Part shown: positions 41,635-50,455 of the stretch, one piece after another | Layout of the letters: each line of letters starts with the position of its first letter | Numbering within the stretch: the first letter of the stretch is position 1 | NCBI RefSeq assembly: GCF_001885215.1 | Contig: NZ_CP018091.1 | Coordinates: 1,550,001 to 1,614,000 of the forward strand | Source: Synechococcus sp. SynAce01 | Lineage (GTDB): Bacteria; Cyanobacteriota; Cyanobacteriia; PCC-6307; Cyanobiaceae | DNA: 64,000 bases | Direction: 5' to 3' | Position numbers and translations under genes: made by a program | Notes under the pieces: model-generated | Seen by the model: only the letters and a program-made list of their open reading frames with translations | What the model was told of the DNA's origin: nothing | Databases searched by the model: none

Positions 41635-44600
41635 TCAGAACCAGCGGCCGCGGGGCTGACCGGGAACAACCGGGCGGAAGGGCACAAAGGGTACGCCGGT
41701 GCCGTTGAAGCCGAAATCGTTCAGCCTGACCCGCACGCCGCCGATTCCCTCAAAGGGGCTATAGAACACGCTTAAGGCATAGGCGCGCCGTTGCCAGCGC
41801 AGCTCCACGAACGAGCCGGTCAGCTCGCCATAGTTTGGAGACGATGGATCCACATTCAGGCCGATCCCCCCGTTGAACAGCAACGGTCCGGCCAGTTGCT
41901 GGGTCAGGCCGACCCCCACGGTGCCCAGGTCAACGGCCTGATCGAAGCCAAATGGGCTGAGCCCATCACGCACGGCGATGCCGCCGGTGAGCGTGATCTG
42001 GGTGAAGTCGAAATAGGGTTTGCTGAAGTTCCCCAGGGTGAGGGTGGGCCCGCCGGAGAACGACAGGACGTTCTGATTGGTGCCGTCGCCGAAGTAGGCC
42101 AGATCGGCAGAGAGATTGGTGTTGAAGGTCAGGCCCGGCACGATCGGCACGGGCGAATAGCGCAGGGCGCCATCCGGGGTCAGGGGTAAGGTTTGGCCTC
42201 GCCAGATGTTGAGGGAGCTGTTGATGGCGCCGAAGGCATTGGCGCGCCAGAGCTGGGCGAAATTATCCGATTCATTGCCGTTGATGAATTCGTTGCTCTG
42301 GTAGTTGCCGACGCCGAGCCGCCAGAAATAGCTGTTCCTCAGCCGTCCCAGATTCGGCAAGACCCCCTGCTGTTCCAGGGAGCCTCCAAAGGCGGAATAG
42401 ACATCCTGTTCACCGAGGGAGCCGTTCCAGATCCGAAAGCGATAGGCGGCAAACAGGCGTGCCACCGTGTCACCCAGCAGCGGTAGCTTCAACGGCCGGC
42501 TCATTTCTCCCCAGCTGCGGGTGCCGTTGGCGATGTTCTCCGGGTTGAAGCTGGAGAGATCGAGGTTGAACTCGGCGTCGAAGCCCAGTAGGGGCAGGTT
42601 GAGCTGGGCCTCCAGGCCGAACAGATCCCCCAATTGCGCGTCCTGCTCGACAGACGAGGACCCCGCCGAAGTTCCTGGCAGCGGGTAGCTGTTTGTTGTG
42701 CCCTGGACGGCACGCTCCAGCAGGAACTGGGGTTCCAGTTGCAGAGTTCCGGTCGATCCGATCCCGATTGGTCTGAGGCGGCGGCCGACGAAAAAGCCGT
42801 CGCGGTCCTCCTCGTCGAAACCGAACACCCAGCGGTTTTCCACCTCCTGTTCCTGCTGGATGCGGGTGCTGCTCGCCACGGGGACCGACAGACGATCCTC
42901 AAAAATCAGGCGGTTGCGGTTGGCGCGGATCACCGTGTCGCCGTTCTCCTCTTGGACGGCCACCACGTTCTCGGCGTCCATCCACACCTGGGCTGGGGTG
43001 AAGGGATCGTTGCTAAAGCTGACCCGGTTGGCGCGCCAGTCGGTGTTGGTCATCTGGATGCGCGGCGACTGAAAGCGCAGCCGCGTCAGGGTGCCCTGGA
43101 CCAGACCCTGCTGCCTGTTGCTGCGCAGACGGCGCACCTGGGGGGGAGTGGCAGGACCGAAATTGCTGTTCTGCTCGCCCTCGGTCAGGTCGGTTCCGCC
43201 GGGTACGGAAAACTGACGGTTCAGCACCAGTCCCTCCCGGGCCTGAACGTTGCTGATGCGCTGCTCGATCGTGGCGATCGCCTCGTCCCGCTCACGTTCT
43301 TGCTGACGCAGGTTGAGGAAGGAGGGCTTCTTCGGAGCTGGTAGCGGCCCCTGGGTTGTTTCAGGGGCTTGGGACCTGGGTTCAGCCCCAGCTTCTGGAA
43401 AAAGCTTGGGCGCTCCTCCGCCCATCGCCGCTTGCTCTAGGGCCTCGGGCAGCGAGCGCGGCCGCTCCGGGGGCTCCTCCGGGCGATTCGGGCAGCCTTT
43501 GGCGGGCGGCATTGACGCTGCCGCCTGCAGGGCGGCTTTCGGGGTGGCATCTTCGCCAAAGCGGTAGCGCAGCCCCAGAAGATAGGCATTGCTGCCTTCC
43601 TTGACGCCGTTGAAGGTCCCGAAGGCACCCGAGCGATGGTGGATGCGCCCCACCACCGACCATTGCGGGGAGAAGGATCCCTCCACCTCGAAACCCAGGT
43701 AATTGAGAATCCGGGACGATCGTTCGCGGAAGGTGTCCTCAAAGTTGCTGAGGCTGGTGGTGACGCTCACGCCCTGGACAACGCCCACATTCAGCCAGGG
43801 CTGCAGCCAGGCCCGCAGGCCGATGCCTGCTGTGAACTCGCCGAAGCTCTGGGCGGCGGTCCGCTGCCCTGAGGCGTCGTTGGTGAAGCGGCTGGTGAAG
43901 CCGCTGCCTCTCTGGGCGGCGGCCCAGTGGCCGAGGGCCGTGAAATCCAGTTCAAGGGCAAACGGTCCTGCCTTGATCAGCCGCCGCTGCAGGCCTGCGC
44001 CGAGCAGCAGCTCCTCCCTGAGCTGGCCCTTGAACTTGAAGGTGTCACCGAAATTGGCGTCGAACAATTGCCCGCCCCAGAGGGTGGCCGCCCAGGGATG
44101 GGGGTGCCAATCCGGGACCGGCGGCAAAATGGTCGGGCAGGCGATCGGCTCAGGGTCCGGCAGGGGTGTGGAGACCGGCAGCTCTGGATTGAGATCCACC
44201 TCGCTGGTGCTGAGATCCAGGACCCCATAGACGTCCTCCATCTCGCCGGTCGCCTCGATCAGGCTGAAGCGCAGGCGGCTGGCCTGGAAGTACTGGTTGC
44301 CGCGCCGGAAGCGCACACTGCCGCTGGCATAAACCGTGCGGTTCGTGGTGTCGTACTCGAGGCGTTCCGCCATCAGCCGGCCACCGGCCAACACAGCTTT
44401 GACATTCCCCGTCGCGACAAAGCGCTGGATCAGCTGGTCAAAGCCCTGCTGATCGGCTGTGATCTCAAGCACCTTGGCCAGCGACTCCGGCGTGTCCACT
44501 GGTTCTGCCAGCTCGGGGCCCATTGCCGCAGGATCGGCCGATGGGCTGCCTGGCTGGTTAGCCAGCGGGCTGCTTAGGAGTGGGTTCGGCGGCTTCTGGC

Positions 44601-44916
44601 TGGGAGGTGCTTGCCAGGATCCACTCGGGTCAGCGCTGGTGGCAGGGTCGCCTGTTTTTGGATCCCTGAGTTCCGGATCGGTGCTCTTTTTTGGATCGCC
44701 GACCTCTCGATCGCCAACTTCTGCCTGAGCAGCTGGCGTTCCAGCGGGCAGCTGGCTGGCTGGGGTGCGTACTTCCAGGGCAGAGTCTGCATCCAGAGCA
44801 GAGCCCGCCTCCTTAATGCCAGGCAGAGGGTCAACCTGCGCGTGAGCTGTGGACCCCAACAAGCCAGCCGCACCGACCAACCCGATCGTCCAGTGGATGG
44901 GGTTGACCAGAGTCAC
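41635..44916 (-). CDS. LptD-like (DUF3769) outer-membrane protein with an extra internal barrel
   Basis: 1093 residues from GTG 44916. Signal peptide 1-26 (cut after AHA). Residues 68-100 hold short Asp-Pro repeats of about five residues, then a Pro-rich linker. Residues 147-240 form an OstA/LptA-like strip (EYDTTNRTVYASGSVRFRRG). Residues about 285-455 look like a small separate beta-barrel ending in RIHHRSGAFG...YLLGLRYRF, with a His427-x-Ser429...Glu440 pattern like the lipid A deacylase PagL. A charged linker (about 525-565) leads to the C-terminal DUF3769 LptD-type barrel, ending GGVRVRLNDFGF. It probably inserts lipopolysaccharide in the outer membrane; the inner barrel may modify it. 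Confidence 0.85.
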   Translation of the reverse strand: MTLVNPIHWTIGLVGAAGLLGSTAHAQVDPLPGIKEAGSALDADSALEVRTPASQLPAGTPAAQAEVGDREVGDPKKSTDPELRDPKTGDPATSADPSGSWQAPPSQKPPNPLLSSPLANQPGSPSADPAAMGPELAEPVDTPESLAKVLEITADQQGFDQLIQRFVATGNVKAVLAGGRLMAERLEYDTTNRTVYASGSVRFRRGNQYFQASRLRFSLIEATGEMEDVYGVLDLSTSEVDLNPELPVSTPLPDPEPIACPTILPPVPDWHPHPWAATLWGGQLFDANFGDTFKFKGQLREELLLGAGLQRRLIKAGPFALELDFTALGHWAAAQRGSGFTSRFTNDASGQRTAAQSFGEFTAGIGLRAWLQPWLNVGVVQGVSVTTSLSNFEDTFRERSSRILNYLGFEVEGSFSPQWSVVGRIHHRSGAFGTFNGVKEGSNAYLLGLRYRFGEDATPKAALQAAASMPPAKGCPNRPEEPPERPRSLPEALEQAAMGGGAPKLFPEAGAEPRSQAPETTQGPLPAPKKPSFLNLRQQERERDEAIATIEQRISNVQAREGLVLNRQFSVPGGTDLTEGEQNSNFGPATPPQVRRLRSNRQQGLVQGTLTRLRFQSPRIQMTNTDWRANRVSFSNDPFTPAQVWMDAENVVAVQEENGDTVIRANRNRLIFEDRLSVPVASSTRIQQEQEVENRWVFGFDEEDRDGFFVGRRLRPIGIGSTGTLQLEPQFLLERAVQGTTNSYPLPGTSAGSSSVEQDAQLGDLFGLEAQLNLPLLGFDAEFNLDLSSFNPENIANGTRSWGEMSRPLKLPLLGDTVARLFAAYRFRIWNGSLGEQDVYSAFGGSLEQQGVLPNLGRLRNSYFWRLGVGNYQSNEFINGNESDNFAQLWRANAFGAINSSLNIWRGQTLPLTPDGALRYSPVPIVPGLTFNTNLSADLAYFGDGTNQNVLSFSGGPTLTLGNFSKPYFDFTQITLTGGIAVRDGLSPFGFDQAVDLGTVGVGLTQQLAGPLLFNGGIGLNVDPSSPNYGELTGSFVELRWQRRAYALSVFYSPFEGIGGVRVRLNDFGFNGTGVPFVPFRPVVPGQPRGRWF
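44617..44715 (-). repeat. Asp-Pro pentapeptide-period repeat in the LptD-like gene
   Basis: Codons 68-100 repeat with period close to 15 bp (GDREV, GDPKKST, DPELR, DPKTG, DPATSA, DPSGS), two units having small insertions. The DNA shows the recurring GGATC-rich unit. It lies in the linker just after the signal peptide. Confidence 0.6.
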
Positions 44917-44975
44917 CGCAGATTCTGAACAACGGCTGATCTTGCCACGTCAAGGAAAGGCTGAGCCGATCAATG

Positions 44976-45048
44976 GACCAGCTGGAGAGTGGCTAGCTAA
45001 AGAGTGGCTAGGGAGGGGGTGGCTAGCTAGTGAGTGACCAGCTGGAGT
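44976..45048 (+). repeat. 15-bp tandem repeat beyond the 3' end of psbI
   Basis: Five units starting at 44976, 44991, 45006, 45021 and 45036 (last one 13 bp), all of the form GGCTAGCTAGNGAGT or GACCAGCTGGAGAGT. The array fills the space between the psbI stop (45052) and the start of the LptD-like gene (44916). Confidence 0.85.
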
Positions 45049-45051
45049 GGC

Positions 45052-45171
45052 TCAATCCTCAAGATCCTTGCGGCTTGGGGTGCGGGTCGGATCGCTGGCC
45101 AGGAAGCCGAACACAAAAATGCCGATGAAGAAGAAAACGACCGAATAAACGGAAATCTTGAGAGCGAGCAT
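45052..45171 (-). CDS. psbI: photosystem II reaction centre protein PsbI
   Basis: 39 codons from ATG 45171 to TGA 45054-45052. The product begins [20 protein letters not shown] and ends [18 protein letters not shown], nearly the standard PsbI sequence with a single membrane helix. PsbI contacts D1 and CP43 in photosystem II. It is divergent from the GH38 gene and followed by a tandem repeat array. Confidence 0.98.
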   Translation of the reverse strand: MLALKISVYSVVFFFIGIFVFGFLASDPTRTPSRKDLED

Positions 45172-45247
45172 GGTCCGTCTGGCGGGTGACAGGGAGTGAC
45201 AGGCCCCAGGTGGGCCCTGAACGACCCTTCGGCAGCGGCATCATCCT

Positions 45248-48200
45248 ATGGGTCACCCATGGCCACCTCCGATGCCCAAGGCCCTGGAAACGACACTTCC
45301 CACCTGGATTGAAACGTTTCAGTCACGTTCAAGGCTGGATCTGCTGCCGCAATGGGAGCGCCGCACGGCTTCCGGGTGCTGGCAGAACGCCGCCGCCGAC
45401 CCCTGGGGAGGGCTGCACCGGCCCGACTGGCAGGCCCGCGGCCTGTTGATCTGGCCGCGGGGCGGCCTCAGCCTGAGGCTCAGGTTGCAGCTCCACTGTC
45501 CCGAGGCCTGGCGGTTCCATCAAGCCTGCGGCGCCCGCCTGGCGCTGCGTTGGTGGGCCATTGAGGCGCAGTTGCGCGTCGATGGGCTCGCGGTGCACCG
45601 GGGCGATCTCTACGACTCCGCCTGCCGCTGGCTGCTCCCCCCCCGCTGGTGGCAGGGCGAACCGCTGGAGCTCGAACTCGAGCTGCGCAGCCCTCTCCAC
45701 GATGACGGCGCCCTGATCCTCAGCCGCCTGGAGCTGGAGCCCCTGCAGCCAGCCGACCCGGAGGGTCTGTTGCTGGCTACGGGCCTGGAGCTCGAGCAGC
45801 TGCGTCAGGCCCACCGCCTTGGCGAGCCGGCCGGACGCCTGGGGGGTGGGGCGACCCTGGGCTCACGAGCTGACGCTGAGGCGCTGGCCCGCTCCACGAC
45901 CCCGTCGCCGGGGACCGTTCAGGTGCTGGGCCATGCCCACCTCGATCTGGCCTGGTTGTGGCCGGTGGCCGACACCTGGCAGGCCGCCGAGCGCACCTTC
46001 CGCTCTGCCCTGGCGCTGATGCGCCGCCATCCCCAGCTCCATTTCGGCCATTCCACCCCCGCGCTCTATGCCTGGCTGGAGCAACACCGCCCGACCCTGT
46101 TCGAAGAGATTCGTGGGGCGATGCGGGCCGGACGCTGGGAACCCCTCAACGGCCCCTGGGTGGAGAGCGACTGCGTGCTGATCAGCACGGCTTCGCTGCT
46201 GCGCCAGTTTCAGGAAGGACAGGCCTACAGCCGGCGCGCCTTCCCGGAATGGACCCATGAGCTGGCCTGGTTGCCCGACAGCTTCGGCTTTGCTGCCGGC
46301 TTGCCGCCGGTGGCGGCGGCCACCGGCGTGCGCTGGTTCTGCACCCACAAGCTGGCCTGGAATGCCACCAACCCCTTTCCCCATCGACTGTTTCGCTGGC
46401 GGGGCCGCTGCGGAGCGGAGCTGCTGACCCTGGTCACCGCGCCGATCGGCAGCGATGGCGATCCGGTGGCGATCGAGCGCTACCGGCTGGAGTGGCAACA
46501 GGCCACCGGCTGTGCGGATGCCCTCTGGCTGCCAGGGGTGGGAGACCACGGCGGCGGCCCGACGGCCGAGATGCTGGAGCAATTGGCGTTGTGGCAAAAC
46601 CAGCCGGTGGCGGCTGTCCAACGCCACGGCACCGTGCGGGCCTACCTGGCCGACCTGGAGCAGCACCGCGAGCAACTGCCGGTCTGGCGCGACGAGCTCT
46701 ACCTGGAATTGCACCGCGGCTGTGCCACCAGTCGGCCGGATCAGAAGCGTCACAACCGCAGCCTGGAGCGTCTGCTGCGGGAGGCGGATCTGGTGGGCGC
46801 CTTGCTCTGGGCCATTCCGGTTGCAACCGCTGGCCAACCCCCTGAGTCTGCCCCGCCAGCGGACACGGTCGACTGGCGAGCGCTGCTGTTTCAGCAGTTC
46901 CACGACATTTTGCCGGGCACCGCCATCCCCGACGTGTTCGAGCAGGCCGAACCCCAGTGGCACCGCGCCCGCCGTCAGGCGCGGTGCCAGCGCGATCAGG
47001 CGCTCCTGGCCTGGCTGAGTGGCGCCGGACCGGCAGCGCCGGCAGGGCCCGGCCAGCTCTGGTGGCTCGCGTGCCTGCAAGCCCTGCCGGCGGCCTTCCG
47101 CACGGTGCGTTTGCCGAAGGGGGTTTGGTGGCAGGGTGATCAGCGCCTCCCCAGCCAGCCGACGGCGGCCGGGGGGGAGTGGGTGCAGCTCGCCAGCGCT
47201 GGTGGGGTGGCGGCGCTGGCCCTGCGTCGTCTGGTCTCTGCCGGCGCGATGACTGAGGCGTCAGCCGGAGGCACGGCGCTGGCCATGAACGGGATGGACG
47301 AGATGTTGCCCGGCGCCATCGAAGGACCCGTCACCCTGCAGCGCGCAGACGGATCAGCTGGTGCCCGTTGGCGGCTGGGCAATGGGCTGGTCCGCGCCGA
47401 ACTCGGCCCCGCCGGGGTGGAGCAGCTTTGGGGTGCCGACGCCCTTCCCCAGCTTGCCAGCCCGCTCGAATGGCGCCGCTGGCGGGATCGCGGCGAATTC
47501 TGGGATGCCTGGGATCTGGCCGGGGACTACCGCGATCACCCCCTGCCCCTGAGCTGGCAGGGCGAGCTCCAGGTGGCTGAACAGGGGCCGCTCTGCTGCC
47601 GACTGGTCTGGCGCGGCCAGTGCGGCAGCAGTGCCCTGCGGCTGGATCTGCAGTTGCTGGCCGGCAGCCCCTGGCTTGAGCTGACCTTGCGGGTCGACTG
47701 GCGCCAGCGCCATGAGCTGTTGCGGCTCGAGCTGCCCCTGCAGCAGCAGGCCTTGCGCTGGGCGGCGGACACCTCTGGTGGCGTGCTGGAGCGGCCCGCC
47801 CGGGTCTGCACGCCGCGGGAGGCCAGCCGCTGGGAGGTCCCTGCCATCAGCTGGGTGGCCAGCCAGGCCGCTGACGGTGGACTGGCGGTGCTGCTCGATG
47901 GCCCCCAGGGTGTGTCGGCCGGCCCGCAGGCGCTGGGGGTGTCGTTGCTGCGCAGCCCCAGCTGGCCTGATCCTGGTGCCGATCAGGGCGTGCAACGGCT
48001 GCGGCTTGCCCTCTGCCCCTGCCCGGGTGGCTGGCGCCAGGCGGCGGTGCCGGCCGCGGCGGTGCAGTTCCGGGAGCCTCTCTGGCTGCGGCCAGCCCCG
48101 CCGGGAATGGCGGCCGGGCCGGCGGGCTGGCGGCGGATTCTTGACCTGGGCAGCCGAGCGCTGCAGCTGGTGGCCCTGCGCCCGGATCCGGAGCAGGGCG

Positions 48201-48388
48201 TGTTGCAACTCACAGCCCAGAACCTCTCGCCCTGTCGCCAGACCTTGGCGCTCGGCGGGAGGTGGCAGCTACTGGGGCGCCTGAATGCCGGTCAACGAAG
48301 CACTGCTGGCCGCTGGGCGTCAGCGGGGCCGGAGCGGCTCGGGCCCTGGGAGTTGGTGACCTGGCGGATTCGGGCTCAGTCGTCGTGA
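45248..48388 (+). CDS. GH38 family alpha-mannosidase
   Basis: 1046 residues from ATG 45248; ATG 45272 is also in frame. Catalytic domain near residues 220-500: GHAHLDLAWLWP (zinc His and Asp), RWEPLNGPWVESDC, ELAWLPDSFGFAAGLP (nucleophile Asp region), GDHGGGPT (zinc His). Middle and C-terminal beta domains follow, with VELG-type sheets and WDAWDLAGDY. Hydrolyses alpha-mannosides; no signal peptide, so probably cytosolic turnover of mannosyl glycans or glycolipids. It sits between psbI and psbN, and its stop overlaps the psbN end by 13 bp. Confidence 0.93.
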   Translation: MGHPWPPPMPKALETTLPTWIETFQSRSRLDLLPQWERRTASGCWQNAAADPWGGLHRPDWQARGLLIWPRGGLSLRLRLQLHCPEAWRFHQACGARLALRWWAIEAQLRVDGLAVHRGDLYDSACRWLLPPRWWQGEPLELELELRSPLHDDGALILSRLELEPLQPADPEGLLLATGLELEQLRQAHRLGEPAGRLGGGATLGSRADAEALARSTTPSPGTVQVLGHAHLDLAWLWPVADTWQAAERTFRSALALMRRHPQLHFGHSTPALYAWLEQHRPTLFEEIRGAMRAGRWEPLNGPWVESDCVLISTASLLRQFQEGQAYSRRAFPEWTHELAWLPDSFGFAAGLPPVAAATGVRWFCTHKLAWNATNPFPHRLFRWRGRCGAELLTLVTAPIGSDGDPVAIERYRLEWQQATGCADALWLPGVGDHGGGPTAEMLEQLALWQNQPVAAVQRHGTVRAYLADLEQHREQLPVWRDELYLELHRGCATSRPDQKRHNRSLERLLREADLVGALLWAIPVATAGQPPESAPPADTVDWRALLFQQFHDILPGTAIPDVFEQAEPQWHRARRQARCQRDQALLAWLSGAGPAAPAGPGQLWWLACLQALPAAFRTVRLPKGVWWQGDQRLPSQPTAAGGEWVQLASAGGVAALALRRLVSAGAMTEASAGGTALAMNGMDEMLPGAIEGPVTLQRADGSAGARWRLGNGLVRAELGPAGVEQLWGADALPQLASPLEWRRWRDRGEFWDAWDLAGDYRDHPLPLSWQGELQVAEQGPLCCRLVWRGQCGSSALRLDLQLLAGSPWLELTLRVDWRQRHELLRLELPLQQQALRWAADTSGGVLERPARVCTPREASRWEVPAISWVASQAADGGLAVLLDGPQGVSAGPQALGVSLLRSPSWPDPGADQGVQRLRLALCPCPGGWRQAAVPAAAVQFREPLWLRPAPPGMAAGPAGWRRILDLGSRALQLVALRPDPEQGVLQLTAQNLSPCRQTLALGGRWQLLGRLNAGQRSTAGRWASAGPERLGPWELVTWRIRAQSS

Positions 48389-48516
48389 TCGTCGAACGGG
48401 TCGGTGAGGCCCTTGGAGGGCGGACCGAAGGCCAGGTACACGCCAAAACCTGTCAGCGCCAGAAGCGCCAGCAGCACGGTGATCGCGATCGAAAGGGCGG
48501 GGGAGGTTTCTGTCAC
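48376..48516 (-). CDS. psbN: photosystem II assembly protein PsbN
   Basis: 46 codons from GTG 48516 to TGA 48378-48376. Product METSSPALS-type start (here MTETSPALSIAITVLLALL), one membrane helix, then GFGVYLAFGPPSKGLTDPFDDHDD. PsbN is needed for photosystem II assembly and repair but is not a structural subunit. It is divergent from psbH, the arrangement conserved across cyanobacteria and chloroplasts. Confidence 0.97.
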   Translation of the reverse strand: MTETSPALSIAITVLLALLALTGFGVYLAFGPPSKGLTDPFDDHDD

Positions 48517-48647
48517 AGGGGGGGGCTGGGAGACGGGCAGGACAGGGCCGGTTGTTCCATCACAACTCTCGACCCTGGCGGCTCGGTGCAGCGGCGGGAG
48601 CTTTACAGTAACGACCCAGACACCTGTGTCAGAGAGGTTCAGCCGCC

Positions 48648-48848
48648 ATGGCCCAACGCACTCCCTTGGGGAACCTGCTTCGCCCGCTCAATTCCGAGTA
48701 CGGCAAGGTCGTGCCGGGTTGGGGGACGACCCCGGTGATGGGCATCTTCATGGTTCTGTTCCTGGTCTTTCTGCTGGTGATCCTGCAGCTGTACAACAAG
48801 TCGTTGTTGCTCGATGGGATCACGGTGAACTGGAACGGCCTCGGCTGA
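48648..48848 (+). CDS. psbH: photosystem II protein PsbH
   Basis: 66 residues from ATG 48648 ([20 protein letters not shown]). One membrane helix ([20 protein letters not shown]) and the typical end [15 protein letters not shown]. Stabilises bicarbonate and QB binding in photosystem II. The upstream 130 bp, shared with psbN, contain a GACAC-CT-GTGTC inverted repeat at 48617-48628 that could be a control site. tatA and pth follow on the same strand. Confidence 0.98.
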   Translation: MAQRTPLGNLLRPLNSEYGKVVPGWGTTPVMGIFMVLFLVFLLVILQLYNKSLLLDGITVNWNGLG

Positions 48849-48882
48849 GCGATCTGCGCTCCTGCTCCATCGCCCTCTGGCC

Positions 48883-49395
48883 ATGAATTTTTTCGGGATC
48901 GGTCTTCCGGAGATGGCAGTGATCGCTGCTGTCGGCTTGTTGGTGTTTGGTCCCAAACGCCTGCCGGAGCTTGGGCGCACCCTTGGGCGCACTCTTAAAG
49001 GTTTTCAGTCGGCTTCCCGGGAGTTCGAGCAGGAATTCCGCCAGGCGATCGATACCGAAACGGTCACGGCCCAACCCACCAGCCAGGCCATGGCTCAGTC
49101 CGCTGAGCCGCTCGTCTCCGAGGCTCGCGCCTCAGAAGCGGCTTCGCTGCAAGCTGCTTCCTCTGAAGCCACGTCCGCCGAAGCCGCTGTCGCCCCGCCA
49201 ACGGCTTCGTCCAGTGGCCGGCCCGTTGAGCTGCCTGTGACGCCTGAAGCGGAGACCATCAGCGGTTCTGTCCCTGCTTCAGAACGGCCTGCTTCAGAAC
49301 AGTCCACTTTAGAACGGTCTGCATCAGCGCAGCCTGCTTCAGAGTCTGCTTCGGCAGAATTGCCCCCTGAATCCTTGCCGGTCTCGCCGTCCTGA
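48883..49395 (+). CDS. tatA: twin-arginine translocase subunit TatA/E
   Basis: 170 residues from ATG 48883. The short N-terminal helix and amphipathic helix are standard: MNFFGIGLPEMAVIAAVGLLV then FGPKRLPELGRTLGRTLKGF. The tail from about residue 65 is Ala/Ser/Glu/Pro-rich and built largely from five-residue repeats (49123-49197 and 49273-49347), making it much longer than typical 75-100 residue TatA. TatA oligomers form the pore for folded, twin-arginine-signal proteins such as the Rieske protein. Located between psbH and pth, as in related picocyanobacteria. Confidence 0.95.
   Translation: MNFFGIGLPEMAVIAAVGLLVFGPKRLPELGRTLGRTLKGFQSASREFEQEFRQAIDTETVTAQPTSQAMAQSAEPLVSEARASEAASLQAASSEATSAEAAVAPPTASSSGRPVELPVTPEAETISGSVPASERPASEQSTLERSASAQPASESASAELPPESLPVSPS
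49123..49197 (+). repeat. 15-bp coding repeat in tatA, first array
   Basis: Five consecutive 15-bp units (49123, 49138, 49153, 49168, 49183) encoding ARASE, AASLQ, AASSE, ATSAE, AAVAP. Divergence is moderate, and the reading frame is kept. Confidence 0.7.
49273..49347 (+). repeat. 15-bp coding repeat in tatA, second array
   Basis: Five units from 49273. The first two differ by one base (CCTGCTTCAGAACGG and CCTGCTTCAGAACAG); the third and fourth have diverged, and the fifth matches again in its first 11 bases. Confidence 0.85.
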
Positions 49396-49519
49396 TCGGG
49401 CCGGGCGGCTTCCTCAAGCGGCCTTGCCGAAAGGTTTGGCAATGGCGTTTGAGTATTCCGGTCGCCCTTCGGCTCGCCACCACAGCGCCGCAGCGACTGA
49501 GCTTCACCCGCATGGCCCG

Positions 49520-50146
49520 ATGACTGCCGCTCCTGCCCCCGCTGGGGATCTCCAGTTGTTGGTGGGGTTGGGAAATCCGGGCAGCAACTATGCCAAAACT
49601 CGCCACAACGTCGGCTTCATGGCCCTGCAGCGCCTGGCCCAGGCCGAAGGCGTCAGTTTTCGGGTCAACACCAAACTGAAGGGAGAGGTCGCCGACCTGC
49701 GTCAGGGCGCTCGGCGCCTGCGCTTGCTGATGCCCACCACATTCATGAACGAAAGCGGTTGGTCGATTCGTGCCACTCTCGACTGGTTTGATCTGAAGCC
49801 CCACCAGTTGCTGGTACTCGTTGACGACATGGACCTGCCTCTGGGCCGCCTGCGGCTGCGCCGCGAGGGTGGCGCCGGCGGCCATAACGGCCTGCGCAGC
49901 ACCATCGAGCAACTCGGCAGCCAGCAGTTCGCCCGACTGCGCATCGGCATCGGTGCCCCATCGCTCGATCCTGCCGTGCGCAGGGAGCGCACCGTCTCCC
50001 ATGTGCTGGGCCGTTTCTCCGCCGCCGAAGGTCCTGTGGTCGATGCCGTGCTCGAGGAGGTACTGGCTGGCATCGGCCTGATTCAGCGTCTCGGCTACGA
50101 GCGGGCCGGCAACCGCCTCAACAGCTTTCAACCCAACCCCGCCTGA
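49520..50146 (+). CDS. pth: peptidyl-tRNA hydrolase
   Basis: 208 residues from ATG 49520; the frame is open from 49424 but the family begins at LQLLVGLGNPGSNYAKTRHNVGF. Frees tRNA from stalled peptidyl-tRNA. Catalytic His is in TRHNVGF, with Asn in PTTFMNESG, Asp in LVLVDDMDLPLGRLRLR, and GGAGGHNGLRS. Usual length. 124 bp after tatA. Confidence 0.97.
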   Translation: MTAAPAPAGDLQLLVGLGNPGSNYAKTRHNVGFMALQRLAQAEGVSFRVNTKLKGEVADLRQGARRLRLLMPTTFMNESGWSIRATLDWFDLKPHQLLVLVDDMDLPLGRLRLRREGGAGGHNGLRSTIEQLGSQQFARLRIGIGAPSLDPAVRRERTVSHVLGRFSAAEGPVVDAVLEEVLAGIGLIQRLGYERAGNRLNSFQPNPA

Positions 50147-50182
50147 CGGGGCGCTCCCCATCCTGTTCGCCGACCCCGTGCC

Positions 50183-50440
50183 GTGAGTCGCCTGCCTGCC
50201 ACCACCGCCCAGCTGCGGGTGCTGCATCAGAGCTTCAGCCAGAAGCTGGTGGAGGGCGAGGTGGTGGCGGGCGGATTTCAGTGGTCGTTTCGCTGGGCCT
50301 TCGACCGCGGCGAGCTGAGTGTGGAGCCCTCGCTCGGCCGTGCCCTGATCCAGGACGCGCTGCTGCGGTTTCTGCTCAAGGCCGACTACCAGCTCGAACC
50401 AGGCAGCGATTACGCCTTTACGGTCCGGGCGAAGATCTAA
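50183..50440 (+). CDS. DUF3146 family protein
   Basis: 85 residues from GTG 50183. A small cyanobacterial family of unknown function. LSVEPSLGRALIQDALLRFLL and YQLEPGSDYAFTVRAK are its conserved ends; the middle (GEVVAGGFQWSFRW) predicts a beta-sheet. 36 bp after pth, same strand, and probably co-transcribed. Convergent with the next gene. Confidence 0.88.
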   Translation: MSRLPATTAQLRVLHQSFSQKLVEGEVVAGGFQWSFRWAFDRGELSVEPSLGRALIQDALLRFLLKADYQLEPGSDYAFTVRAKI

Positions 50441-50455
50441 GTCCAGGTTTTAGGT

